The notes under the pieces are model-generated. The model was given only the letters and a program-made list of their open reading frames with translations. It had not been told where the DNA came from and did no database searches. Below, in pieces: positions 8,785 through 19,027 of a stretch of 64,000 nucleotides of DNA. Origin of the DNA: M0108 sp937862735 (GTDB lineage Bacteria; Pseudomonadota; Gammaproteobacteria; Chromatiales; Chromatiaceae); assembly GCA_937862735.1 (NCBI GenBank), contig CALMDH010000139.1, forward strand, positions 49,488 to 113,487, given 5' to 3'. Positions within the stretch are counted from its first letter, which is position 1. The number at the start of each line of letters is the position of its first letter. A program made the translations under genes and the position numbers.

Positions 8785-9618
8785 CTAGCGATTGACCGAG
8801 AAGGCCAGGCGCACGTTGTTGGCCACCAGGCCGTTGTCCTTTTGCTCGCTCTCGTTGAGATAAAACTCTAGGACGGTCTCCCGGTTCATGAGCATGTCCT
8901 CCGTCACCTCGTCCGCCACCTCGTTGGCATGGCAGAAGACGCTGGTGAAGGGCGAGCCCTCATCCCGGGGATCGGTGATCCACAGGTTGGAGGAGATCTC
9001 GTTCATGAAGCGCAGGAAACCGTAACCCTTCTCCGGGAACCACTTGGTGCAGACGCCGCGCACGCAGGAGCCGGGCTTGCCCCACTCGTTGCGGGGCTCG
9101 TAGGAGATGGGCAGCAGGTCCGGGATCATGTAGCCAGAGTAATAGGCGTCCACCTCCTGCTGAAGCTGGCGGGAGACATTCTTGAAGCCGATGAGCTCCA
9201 CCCGGCAGCCATTGTTCTGCAGGGCATTGACCACCTGCAGGAAGTCGCCGTCGCCGGTGACCAGCAGGACCTGGTCGAGCTTGCCGGCCTGAAGCATGGC
9301 GTCCACTGCCATGTCGAGATCAGCGTTGGCCTTGGTGGTGACGTTACCGCTGTCATCGGTATAGCGGCGCACGTACTTAACAGTGATCTTCCAGCCAAAA
9401 TCACGCACCATCTGCTGATAGGCGCGGGACTTCTTGGCGTATTCCGGGTCTTCGCGGGCGCGCTCCAGGTCGAAGGCCAGATAGGTGTTGAGGCGCTGAA
9501 TGATGCCCTCATCGCGCGCGGCGAAGCGGCGCAGGACGTCATAGCGCATTTGGTAGCCGCCGTTGTAGCGGACGTTCTCGGCATCGACGAAGACGCCAAT
9601 TCGCATCTGTGCGTTCAA
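8785..9618 (-). CDS. NYN-domain (LabA/DUF88) nuclease-like protein fused to a cold-shock-like RNA-binding domain
   Basis: 277 aa. Residues about 5-165 are a NYN/PIN-like domain: VFVDAENVRYNGG (first acidic site), ADLDMAVDAM and LVTGDGDFLQVV carry the conserved Asp residues of a metal-dependent RNase fold. The C-terminal about 95 residues look like a cold-shock domain: CTKWFPEKGYGFLRF (RNP1-like), VFCHANEV (RNP2-like) and a final LVANNVRLAF strand, with an internal insert before RNP2. The architecture suggests an RNA-binding endoribonuclease; substrate unknown. Start ATG 9618 opens MNAQMRIGVFVDAEN; the internal Met5 (9606) is an alternative. It stands alone between pilB and acs. Confidence 0.85.
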   Translation of the reverse strand: MNAQMRIGVFVDAENVRYNGGYQMRYDVLRRFAARDEGIIQRLNTYLAFDLERAREDPEYAKKSRAYQQMVRDFGWKITVKYVRRYTDDSGNVTTKANADLDMAVDAMLQAGKLDQVLLVTGDGDFLQVVNALQNNGCRVELIGFKNVSRQLQQEVDAYYSGYMIPDLLPISYEPRNEWGKPGSCVRGVCTKWFPEKGYGFLRFMNEISSNLWITDPRDEGSPFTSVFCHANEVADEVTEDMLMNRETVLEFYLNESEQKDNGLVANNVRLAFSVNR

Positions 9619-9777
9619 AATAAGCCTCTTGAAACAAAAGCGACGGGGCGCGTTCTCGGCAACCCCGTCGAAGTCTGGGTACTTAAGGATTCTTCCCTGG
9701 TCAAGCGTTGGTTCACAACGGGGCCGGCGGATGCTCCCTCGGACTGATAATCACCCCGGGCCCATGGGTTGATTGGC

Positions 9778-9803
9778 GGCCCTGGTGGTGGTCCACCAGG
9801 GCC
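9778..9803 (-). terminator. Perfect 11-bp hairpin after acs
   Basis: GGCCCTGGTGG / CCACCAGGGCC with a TGGT loop, starting 12 bases past the acs stop. No T-run follows, so termination strength is unclear. Confidence 0.5.
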
Positions 9804-9814
9804 TCGGGATGGCC

Positions 9815-11761
<1,947 letters not shown>

Positions 11762-12123
11762 GGGTACCATTCTCCTGATCTGAGGGGGTGAGTGAAAACC
11801 GCCCGACGGGCGAGGCCCGGGGCGAAAGAGCGAGACCCGATGAACGGCCGCTCGCGGCGGTTCAGCCGGGATGGGTGAGGCAGCGCGCGCCTCTTGTTCT
11901 GGTTTGCACGGGGCGGCGGTCAGGCCGTCCGGATGTTCCTCGTCTCCTCCGAACCCTAGTGGATCGGCGAAAGGTCCAAATTGTCCGCCGCTCAGGGGCG
12001 GAGGCGGGGACAAAACGCCTCACGCAACGAAGCGAATCAAGTCTAAACCCTTGTCAGGACCTTCGCTAGCACTTCGCCGGCAGCACTTCGCCGGCCTGGT
12101 AGCGGGGGCCGTCAAGTCCGGGA
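11762..12123. other. Non-coding leader between the exonuclease gene and acs
   Basis: About 360 bp with no credible gene, expected to hold the acs promoter and leader on the minus strand. The only structure I see is a short tandem duplication (AGCACTTCGCCGG twice, near 12067-12095) next to the exonuclease stop. Confidence 0.5.
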
Positions 12124-12807
12124 TCACACCAGGAATTCCCGCAGGGGGACCCCGTGGCCACTGTCGCGATGGGCGGCCTGGGCGAGGAAGATCTCCCCGG
12201 CGGCCAGGGCGTCACTCAGGGCGTTGTGGGCGCCGTAGCGGGGCAGGTTGTAGCGCGCGCCCAGGGCATGGAGGCGCAGGTCCTTGCCTTTGAAGGGGAT
12301 CTGGCGGCTCTGGAAGTGGCGCAGGGCGATGGCCTGGGTGTCAACGATGGGCGCCAGCAGGGGGCCGCCAAAGAGGCGCCGGCAGGCCAGATCGATGAAG
12401 GCCTCCTCGATCAGGGAATGATGGGCGAGCAGGACCTTGCCCTTGAGCGCGATGAGGAATTCCGCCAGGACCTCTTCCAGGGGCGCCCCGGTGGCGGCCT
12501 GATCGTCGGTGATCTGGTGGATGACGGCGCTGGCCTCGGGGATCGCCTGCTTGGTGTGGACCAGTCGATGGCGGGCGCTGGCCAGATCCAGGTGATCGCC
12601 GGGGAGGTTCAGGTAGCCGAAGCTGAGGATGTGGTCCTTCTTGCTGTCCAGGCCGGTGGTTTCCAGATCGACGGCCAGGAACTCCACCTTCCGGTAGTCC
12701 GTCGCCGGGTCCGGAAAGGGGGCCGCCAGATAATCGCGCAAGGGCCCCGGGGGGACCCGGCGCAGGTACCAGCGGCGGCGAAACTCGAGGGTAAAGGGCC
12801 AGATCAT
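12124..12807 (-). CDS. 3'-5' exonuclease, DnaQ/PolC-epsilon-like (DEDDh)
   Basis: 227-aa exonuclease domain protein. ExoI motif FLAVDLETTGLD (DxE) follows a 45-residue basic N-terminus; ExoII is around VLLAHHSLIEEAFID and ExoIII is AHNALSDALAAGE with catalytic His and Asp. Related genes occur beside DUF294/CBS proteins and acetate symporters in many gammaproteobacteria; their substrate is not established. Six bases separate it from the upstream DUF294 gene, so the two are co-transcribed. Confidence 0.88.
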   Translation of the reverse strand: MIWPFTLEFRRRWYLRRVPPGPLRDYLAAPFPDPATDYRKVEFLAVDLETTGLDSKKDHILSFGYLNLPGDHLDLASARHRLVHTKQAIPEASAVIHQITDDQAATGAPLEEVLAEFLIALKGKVLLAHHSLIEEAFIDLACRRLFGGPLLAPIVDTQAIALRHFQSRQIPFKGKDLRLHALGARYNLPRYGAHNALSDALAAGEIFLAQAAHRDSGHGVPLREFLV

Positions 12808-12813
12808 GGCGGC

Positions 12814-14685
12814 CTAGCCAAAACGCCCGGCCTGGTAGCGCTGTTCCAGGGTGTCCTGGAGGGAATTGATCATGGCGAAGGCGTCCTTGAGGTGACCACG
12901 CTCCAGGCGCGACAGGGAATCCGGCGACAGGTAATTGTCGGCCTGGCGACCCTGGCGTAGTTGTTCCGCCTGATGGCGCAGGCGCAGGGCACCAATGAAT
13001 TCGAAGGCGTCGATCAGGTTATCAGCGCCCTCCTGGCTCACCGCCTTGGACTTGGCGGCCTGCTGCAGACGTTCCAGGGTGTTGACCGAGGGCTGACCGG
13101 TGCTCAGGGCGTAGACCCGGGCCAGGTCAATGATCGGGACGATGCCGCGGTGCTTGATGTCCAGGGTGTGGTCATGCTCGCCGCCGCTGATCAGGACGAA
13201 GTTGCGGAAGAAGCCCAGGGGCGGGCGGTGCTTGAGGGCGTTGGCCACCATGTAGGCGATGAAGATGCGGTTGGCGCGACACAGGTCGAGGATGTACTCC
13301 TGAAGTTCCTCGAACATGCCGTCGGGATCGTGGATCGGCCGCATGTCGAAGAAGATGCTCGAATGCATCAGGGCCAGGGGCTCGGGTTTCTCGATCCAGG
13401 TGTTGAAATACTTGCGCCAGATGCGCAGGGGCTGGCGCCACTTGGGGTTGGAGGCCATGACCTCGCCGGGGCAGTAGACGTAGCCGCAGGCGTTGAGGCC
13501 ATCATTGACGAAGCGCGCCAGGGCGGCGAAGTAGGCGTCATCCTCCGGCCGCATGTGGTCGGCGATGAGCAGGGCGTTGTCCTGATCGGAGTGGGAGGAC
13601 TGCTCGCGCCGGGCCTGGGAGCCCGCGGTCATCCAGGCATAGGGCACCGGCGGTGGGCCCAGTTCCGCCTCCGCCATCTCCAGCAGGCGGGTAGTGATGG
13701 CGTCGGTGACGGCGATGACCGCCTGGCCGACCTGGTCGGTGGTAGCGCCGCTGTTGACCAGATGGACTTGCAGGTCCGTGATCTTGCCGCTGAGGGTGAC
13801 CAGGGCCTCCAGGTCCCCGGCTTTACGGATGTCACCGACCATGTAGACCGAGTTGGCGCTTTGGAAGCGCACCAGGTCCGAGGTGGAGAGCATGCCGATG
13901 ACCTTGCCGTCCTCCAGCACCGGCAGGTGGTGGACGTTCAGCCGCGTCATGGTGATGAGGGCGTGAAAGGCCAGGGTGCCGCTGGTGATGGTGTGGAGGT
14001 TGGCGGTCATGATGCGGCTGACCGGTTCCTCGAAGGAGAGACCGGCGGCGATGCAACGACTGCGCAGGTCCCGGTCCGTGACCAGACCCGCCAGGCGCTC
14101 GCCCTCCATGATGAAGATGGAGGAGACGCGGAATTCGGTCATGAGGCGGGCGGCCTCACGGATACTGGCCTCGGGGGGGACGCTGATGACCTTGCGGCCG
14201 GCGACGAAATCGCGGATGTTCACCGTCAGCAGGTTGCCACCGCTGGTGATCTGGTCGGTCTGAACCAGGTTGAGGGCCTTGCGCAGCCGGTCGCGTTGGG
14301 AATGATCGAAAAAGGCGGCAAAATCCGGGTACTCGTCCCGCAGGCGGCTCAATTCGGCGCAGGGCAGCAGGTAGCAGAGGGTGTCCTCGACGGTGGTGCC
14401 GGTGAATTTGAGGCCCATCTCGGCCGCCTGGCAGTCCATGGCGCACAGGTCGCCCTCGGCGAGTTTGCTGACCAGGTCGCCGCTGGGATTGCACAACTCC
14501 ACCGCCCCCCGGCGGAGGATGTACAGATAGGGCTGATCCGGGTCCTTGGGGGGGAAGTCCACCCCGCGTCGGAAATAACGGACCTTCAGCTTTTGCGGCA
14601 GGCGGTCCAGCACCCCGGCGGGCAGGAGGGCGAAGGGGTGGTAGTTGGCCAGGAAATCACGGATTTCGAGCAGTTCCACGTCCAT
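12814..14685 (-). CDS. cNMP-binding / CBS / DUF294 putative nucleotidyltransferase
   Basis: 623-aa multidomain protein. Order: cyclic-nucleotide-binding-like fold (about 15-130, YLYILRRGAVELCNPSGDLVSKLAEGD), two CBS domains (about 155-275, SIFIMEGERLAGLVTDRDL and HHLPVLEDGKVIGMLSTSDL), a DUF294 nucleotidyltransferase-like domain with the motif GSQARREQSSHSDQDNAL (354-371; GS plus DxD) and DUF294_C to the end. It is related to GlnD-like nucleotidyltransferases. In known genomes such proteins sit by acetate symporter genes, so a role in sensing adenylates and tuning acetate use is plausible but inferred. The start ATG at 14685 gives MDVELLEIRDFL. Confidence 0.9.
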   Translation of the reverse strand: MDVELLEIRDFLANYHPFALLPAGVLDRLPQKLKVRYFRRGVDFPPKDPDQPYLYILRRGAVELCNPSGDLVSKLAEGDLCAMDCQAAEMGLKFTGTTVEDTLCYLLPCAELSRLRDEYPDFAAFFDHSQRDRLRKALNLVQTDQITSGGNLLTVNIRDFVAGRKVISVPPEASIREAARLMTEFRVSSIFIMEGERLAGLVTDRDLRSRCIAAGLSFEEPVSRIMTANLHTITSGTLAFHALITMTRLNVHHLPVLEDGKVIGMLSTSDLVRFQSANSVYMVGDIRKAGDLEALVTLSGKITDLQVHLVNSGATTDQVGQAVIAVTDAITTRLLEMAEAELGPPPVPYAWMTAGSQARREQSSHSDQDNALLIADHMRPEDDAYFAALARFVNDGLNACGYVYCPGEVMASNPKWRQPLRIWRKYFNTWIEKPEPLALMHSSIFFDMRPIHDPDGMFEELQEYILDLCRANRIFIAYMVANALKHRPPLGFFRNFVLISGGEHDHTLDIKHRGIVPIIDLARVYALSTGQPSVNTLERLQQAAKSKAVSQEGADNLIDAFEFIGALRLRHQAEQLRQGRQADNYLSPDSLSRLERGHLKDAFAMINSLQDTLEQRYQAGRFG

Positions 14686-14837
14686 GGTTCAGGTCCGGGA
14701 AGCGGGAAGAAGCGGCAACCATACACGAAGAGGGTTACGGCGTGCCACCGCGGGTGAATGGTTAGGCGGGAGGCAAGGCGATGCGCAGTGCCACCCGCCG
14801 GCGGCAGGTGCCGCCGGCAAGGTGGAGCGTGCCGGGT

Positions 14838-15680
14838 CTAGCTGGTTTTGGTGGGGGTGCTGACGGTCCGGGGCGCGGGTTTACGGGCGGGCACGGCTTT
14901 CGCAACCTCGGCACCGGGCTCAGCGGCGCTGGCCGGGGCCGAGGGCTCCGCGGTCTTCAGCGCCTCGGCTGGGGAATCCGGGGTGAGCAGGTTGCCACTC
15001 CCCGCCGCGAGGGTCTTGGCACGCTCCACGGCCTCGCGCGCCATGTTCTCCGCGGCATTCAGGCGCTCCTGGGCCTGGCGCGCCTCTTCCAGGGCGCGGG
15101 CGGCCTCGCTCTGCTCCTTGGCGCTGGCCTGGGCCAGGGCCTGGGCGGTGCGCGCCTGGGCCTCGGCCGTCTTTGCCTGGGCCCGTGCCGTCTCCGCCTG
15201 GGCGGCGGCGGTCTCCGCCTGGGCCTGGGCTTCCTTCTCCAGCAAGGCCTGGGCATCGGCGATCTTCCGGGCGGCCTGGGCCATGATCTCCTGGCGGGCC
15301 TGCTCGATCTCCTGGTGGGTCGCCTCGCGGATGGTGGCGATCTCCGCCTGGGCCTCGGCCTTGACCCGGTCGATCAGGGCCTGGGCCTCGCGGCGGGTCT
15401 GATCGGCGTGCTCGCGGCTCTCGCTGGCCTGCTTGAGGGCATTCTGGACCTCGGCCTGGGCCTGGGCGGACTTGGCCTGGGCCTCGGCCTGAAGTTGCGC
15501 CGCCAGGGCCTCGGCCTTGGCGGCGCGGGCGCGGGCGGTGGCGGTCTCGGCCTGGGCCTCGGCCTGGGCCCGGGCGACCTTTTCCTGCGCCTGGGCGACC
15601 TCTACCTGGGTTCGGGCGGCCTCGGCCAATTCCCGGATCAGGGATTCCAGTTGCTTGATGGGTTTTTCGTTGGGGGACAT
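14838..15680 (-). CDS. Ala/Gln/Glu-rich coiled-coil protein of unknown function
   Basis: 280 aa, no recognised family. Residues about 10-215 are an almost unbroken run of Ala, Gln, Glu, Arg and Lys heptads (for example QAEAQAETATARARAAKAEA), i.e. a long helical coiled coil without signal peptide; the last 60 residues are Pro/Ala/Ser-rich and unstructured. The ATG at 15680 is chosen because GAGGAG lies 7 bases upstream; the frame stays open further upstream without a ribosome site. It sits between the DUF294 gene and a symporter on the same strand. The repetitive composition makes database similarity to myosin- or TolA-like proteins untrustworthy. Confidence 0.7.
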   Translation of the reverse strand: MSPNEKPIKQLESLIRELAEAARTQVEVAQAQEKVARAQAEAQAETATARARAAKAEALAAQLQAEAQAKSAQAQAEVQNALKQASESREHADQTRREAQALIDRVKAEAQAEIATIREATHQEIEQARQEIMAQAARKIADAQALLEKEAQAQAETAAAQAETARAQAKTAEAQARTAQALAQASAKEQSEAARALEEARQAQERLNAAENMAREAVERAKTLAAGSGNLLTPDSPAEALKTAEPSAPASAAEPGAEVAKAVPARKPAPRTVSTPTKTS

Positions 15681-16007
15681 GGTTGCTCCTCGTTTTAGGG
15701 TAGGGGCCAGGGTCCAGCCAGCCCGACTGAAGGGTGCGGCGGGTACTCGCTCCGGGGAGTCTGAAGGTACCCCACCACGTTCAGCGGTCACGGTGGCTGA
15801 AGACCTGCCTGTGATGCTCATGGACAGCGTTATTGGAGTCCGGGCGGCACACCCCCCGGGGGGCTGGCGCCGTTTCGGTCTCGGGTGGAAGGATGTGGCA
15901 ATGTTACGGGATTTTGACGGCTGTTTGCGAACAATCGCTTCCAGTTCCCTCCCAATTGCCATCAATTGCCGGCCAGGCGATCCAGGGGTGTTCCTGGCGG
16001 GCCTTCC

Positions 16008-16030
16008 AAAAAAAACCCCGCTGAGCGGGG
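16008..16030 (-). terminator. Intrinsic terminator of the VC_2705-type symporter gene
   Basis: CCCCGC-TGA-GCGGGG stem-loop flanked on the plus strand by eight A (16008-16015), i.e. a stem followed by a T-run on the minus strand. Confidence 0.85.
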
Positions 16031-16043
16031 TGAGGTCAGGCCC

Positions 16044-16061
16044 GGGACCCTTGCGGGTCCC
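16044..16061 (-). terminator. Second hairpin downstream of the symporter gene
   Basis: Perfect GGGACCC-TTGC-GGGTCCC stem-loop lying between the stop codon and the T-run terminator. No T-run of its own; may stabilise the 3' end. Confidence 0.45.
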
Positions 16062-16124
16062 AGGTGGCTGAAAGGGCGCGGACCTGAGTCAGCCCGCCGG
16101 GAAGGTGAAGGGACTCTGCGGTGG

Positions 16125-17903
16125 TTAGTGGCCGGTGGCAGCCCCGGCGCCCTTGGGCACGCGGATGTCCTCCACCAGGTGCTGGATGTGCTCCGGAGGC
16201 GCGGCGGTGGAGCGGGAAACCATGAAGGCGACCACGAAGTTCACCAGGGCGCCGATGGCGCCGAAGGCCTCCGGTGAGATACCCATGAACCAGTTGGCGG
16301 GGATATTGGCCGCCATTTCCGTGCCCTTGATGAAGAACCAGCCCTTGAACCAGAAGATGTAGATCAGGGTGGTGCTCAGGCCGGCGATCATGCCGATGAT
16401 GGCGCCCGGTCCATTCGCCCGTTTGTCAAAGATGCCCATCATCAAGACCGGGAAGATGGAGGAGGCGGCCAGGCCGAAGGCCAGGGCCACCACCTCCGCC
16501 GCGAAGCCCGGTGGATTGATACCCATGTAGCCCGCGACCACGATGGCGCCCGCCATGGAGATGCGCCCCGCCAGGAGTTCCGACTTTTCCGAGATGGTGG
16601 GGGCGATCATGCCCTTGATCAGATCGTGGGAGATGGCCGAGGAGATGGCCAGCAAGAGACCGGCGGCGGTGGAGAGGGCGGCGGCCAGACCGCCAGCGGC
16701 GACCAGGGCGATGACCCAGTTGGGCAGCTTGGCGATCTCGGGGTTGGCGAGGACCATGATGTCGTTGTCGACCTTGGTCATCTCATTGCCCTTCCAGCCG
16801 AAGGACTCGGCCTTGGCCTTGAAGGCCTCGCTCTTGTCGTTGTAGTACTGGATGCGGCCATCGCCGTTTTTGTCCTCCCAGGCCAGGAGGCCAGTGGTCT
16901 TCCAGCGGTTCATCCACTCCGGTACCTTGGCGATCTCGACGTTGCCAGCGGCGTCGCCAACCGGACCGACCTGGATCGTATCCATGAGGTTGAGGCGCGC
17001 CATGGCGCCCACCGCCGGGGCCGTGGTGTAGAGGATGGCGATGAAGACCAGGGCCCAGCCCGCGGAGGAGCGGGCGTCCTTGACCTTGGGCACGGTGAAG
17101 AAGCGGATGATGACGTGGGGCAGACCGGCGGTACCGATCATGAGGGAGAGGGTTAGCAGGAAGATATTGAGGGTGGAGCCCTTCTGCGCCGTGTAGGCGG
17201 CGAAGCCGAGGTCCTTGACCACTTGGTCCAGCTTATCCAGCAGGAAGATGCCGCTTTCAGTGTGGGTGCCCCCCAGCCCGATCTGGGGAATGGGGTTGCC
17301 GGTGAGTTGCAGGGAGATGAAGACGGCCGGCACGGTGTAGGCGATGATGAGCACCACGTACTGGGCGATCTGGGTGTAGGTGATGCCCTTCATGCCGCCA
17401 AGCACGGCGTAGAAGAAGACGATGATCATGCCGATGATGACGCCGGTCTCGAAGCCGACCTCCAGGAAGCGGGAGAATGCCACGCCCACGCCCTTCATCT
17501 GGCCGATAACGTAGGTGAGGGAGGCGACGAGCAGGCAGATGACGCCCACCAGGCGGGCGGTCTGGGAGGCGTAACGGTCACCGATGAACTCCGGTACCGT
17601 GAATTTGCCGAACTTGCGCAGGTAGGGTGCCAGGAGCAGGGCCAGGAGCACGTAACCACCCGTCCAGCCCATCAGGTAAGCGGAGGCATCGTACCCCTGG
17701 AAGGCGATGATACCGGCCATGGAGATAAAGGAGGCCGCGGACATCCAGTCCGCCGCGGTAGCCATGCCGTTGGCGACCGGGTGGACGCCGCCACCGGCGA
17801 CGTAGAATTCACCCGTGGAACCCGCGCGGGTCCAGAAGGCGATACCGAGGTAGAGCGCGAACGTCGCGCCCACCACCAAAAAAGTCCACATTTGCAGTGT
17901 CAT
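16125..17903 (-). CDS. Sodium:solute symporter, VC_2705 family (acetate-type, large subunit)
   Basis: 592-aa membrane protein of the SSS family with about 13 transmembrane helices. Family stretches: DWMSAASFISMAGIIAFQGYDA, GKFTVPEFIGDRY, GTAGLPHVIIRFFTVPKVKDAR, ALVAAGGLAAALSTAAGLLLAI and the C-terminal PPEHIQHLVEDIRVP. Its partner, a DUF4212 small subunit, lies 69 bp upstream, the arrangement of two-component acetate/pyruvate-type transporters. A hydrophilic loop of about 75 residues contains DKNGDGRIQY (from residue 344), which fits the start of an EF-hand calcium loop. AGAGGAA precedes ATG 17903. The substrate is most likely acetate or another short monocarboxylate, from family and context. 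Confidence 0.92.
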   Translation of the reverse strand: MTLQMWTFLVVGATFALYLGIAFWTRAGSTGEFYVAGGGVHPVANGMATAADWMSAASFISMAGIIAFQGYDASAYLMGWTGGYVLLALLLAPYLRKFGKFTVPEFIGDRYASQTARLVGVICLLVASLTYVIGQMKGVGVAFSRFLEVGFETGVIIGMIIVFFYAVLGGMKGITYTQIAQYVVLIIAYTVPAVFISLQLTGNPIPQIGLGGTHTESGIFLLDKLDQVVKDLGFAAYTAQKGSTLNIFLLTLSLMIGTAGLPHVIIRFFTVPKVKDARSSAGWALVFIAILYTTAPAVGAMARLNLMDTIQVGPVGDAAGNVEIAKVPEWMNRWKTTGLLAWEDKNGDGRIQYYNDKSEAFKAKAESFGWKGNEMTKVDNDIMVLANPEIAKLPNWVIALVAAGGLAAALSTAAGLLLAISSAISHDLIKGMIAPTISEKSELLAGRISMAGAIVVAGYMGINPPGFAAEVVALAFGLAASSIFPVLMMGIFDKRANGPGAIIGMIAGLSTTLIYIFWFKGWFFIKGTEMAANIPANWFMGISPEAFGAIGALVNFVVAFMVSRSTAAPPEHIQHLVEDIRVPKGAGAATGH

Positions 17904-17972
17904 GGAAGGCGTTTCCTCTGAAGGGGGATGACGGGGAAGCTGGGTCTGAAGGATTCGAGGGCGGCCCCGGAA

Positions 17973-18227
<255 letters not shown>

Positions 18228-18715
18228 GGGGAACGACTCCTCGTCTTTCTACTTGGTTTTGGGGAATCCGGACCCTTGCACGCACGCTCGGGCGTCCAGA
18301 CTTGGGGATGCCTGGCCGGAATGGGGGCGGCAGTAGGGTCCTCCTCGCGGTTTTTTGTCCCCTTCGGCCCTGCCACGCCTTGGGGTTGGCTGTCATTGTG
18401 ATTTCGCAATCGAGCCGCTGTCAATGCCTCAAGCCTTTCTGGACGCGGCCTGGGACAGGGCCTATCATTGATAGGTCCGCACCAGGACACAGGGATTAGG
18501 ACTGGCGGTTTGCCCCTTGGGGTCATAACTCCCAGGTACCAGATCCGCCGCTCACCCTGATCCTGTTCCCTCTGAAGATGCTAACGCGGACAAGGCGGAT
18601 CGCCATGGACCACCGTTCGACCGGTCGCCTTCATGCCGTTCCCGAAGGGTACCAAGGTCAAAGACCTTCCTACCTGGTTCTCACCGTTTTCCTTCCAAGA
18701 TGAGGAGGTTTTATC
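18228..18715. other. Divergent control region of two acetate-type symporter operons
   Basis: 488 bp between divergent operons; contains a 15-bp perfect palindrome (18461-18475) near its centre and no credible gene. Expected to hold both promoters. Confidence 0.65.
18461..18475. promoter_or_regulatory. 15-bp palindrome, candidate operator for both symporter operons
   Basis: CCTATCA-T-TGATAGG, perfect 7-bp arms about one centre-length from each gene (234 bp to the DUF4212 ATG, 240 bp to the DUF485 GTG). Symmetry and position suit a dimeric transcription factor; the protein is unknown. Confidence 0.45.
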
Positions 18716-19027
18716 GTGTCCGTTGAAGCCTGGGGGCAAATTCGGTCCAATCCGAAATTTCAGACCTTCGTCAAAAAACGCAACCGCTACTCGATCATCA
18801 TGTCCGTGCTGGTGATCTTCGCTTACTTTGGTTTCATCCTCTTGATCGCCTTCGACAAGGCCTTCCTGGCGCAGCAGATCGTGCCGGGCGGGGTCACGTC
18901 CCTGGGGATTCCGCTGGGGGTGGGCGTCATCCTCTTCACCATCGTCCTGACCTGGATCTATGTCCGCCGGGCCAACACCGAGTTCGATGCCGAGGCCGAG
19001 GCCATCCTGGAGGAGTCCACCAAATGA
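18716..19027 (+). CDS. DUF485 membrane protein (ActP partner, YjcH-like)
   Basis: 103 aa, two transmembrane helices (SIIMSVLVIFAYFGFILLIAF and GIPLGVGVILFTIVLTWIY). The pattern IRSNPKFQTFVKKRNRYS and the C-terminal YVRRANTEFD identify DUF485, the YjcH family encoded just before actP. The start is a GTG at 18716 with a strong AGGAGG 7 bases upstream. Its stop overlaps the actP start by 4 bases (ATGA), implying translational coupling. Confidence 0.92.
   Translation: MSVEAWGQIRSNPKFQTFVKKRNRYSIIMSVLVIFAYFGFILLIAFDKAFLAQQIVPGGVTSLGIPLGVGVILFTIVLTWIYVRRANTEFDAEAEAILEESTK

Larger units (their letters stand above)
15681..16124. other. Intergenic region with two terminators of the symporter gene
   Basis: About 440 bp. 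The right third holds two hairpins (16008-16030 and 16044-16061) that close the symporter transcript; the left part should hold the promoter of the coiled-coil gene. No gene seen. Confidence 0.6.

Noticed and set aside
18601..18700. Alternative in-frame start upstream of the DUF485 gene
   Set aside because: The GTG at 18716 has a perfect AGGAGG and gives the family N-terminus; the earlier ATG is in another frame.
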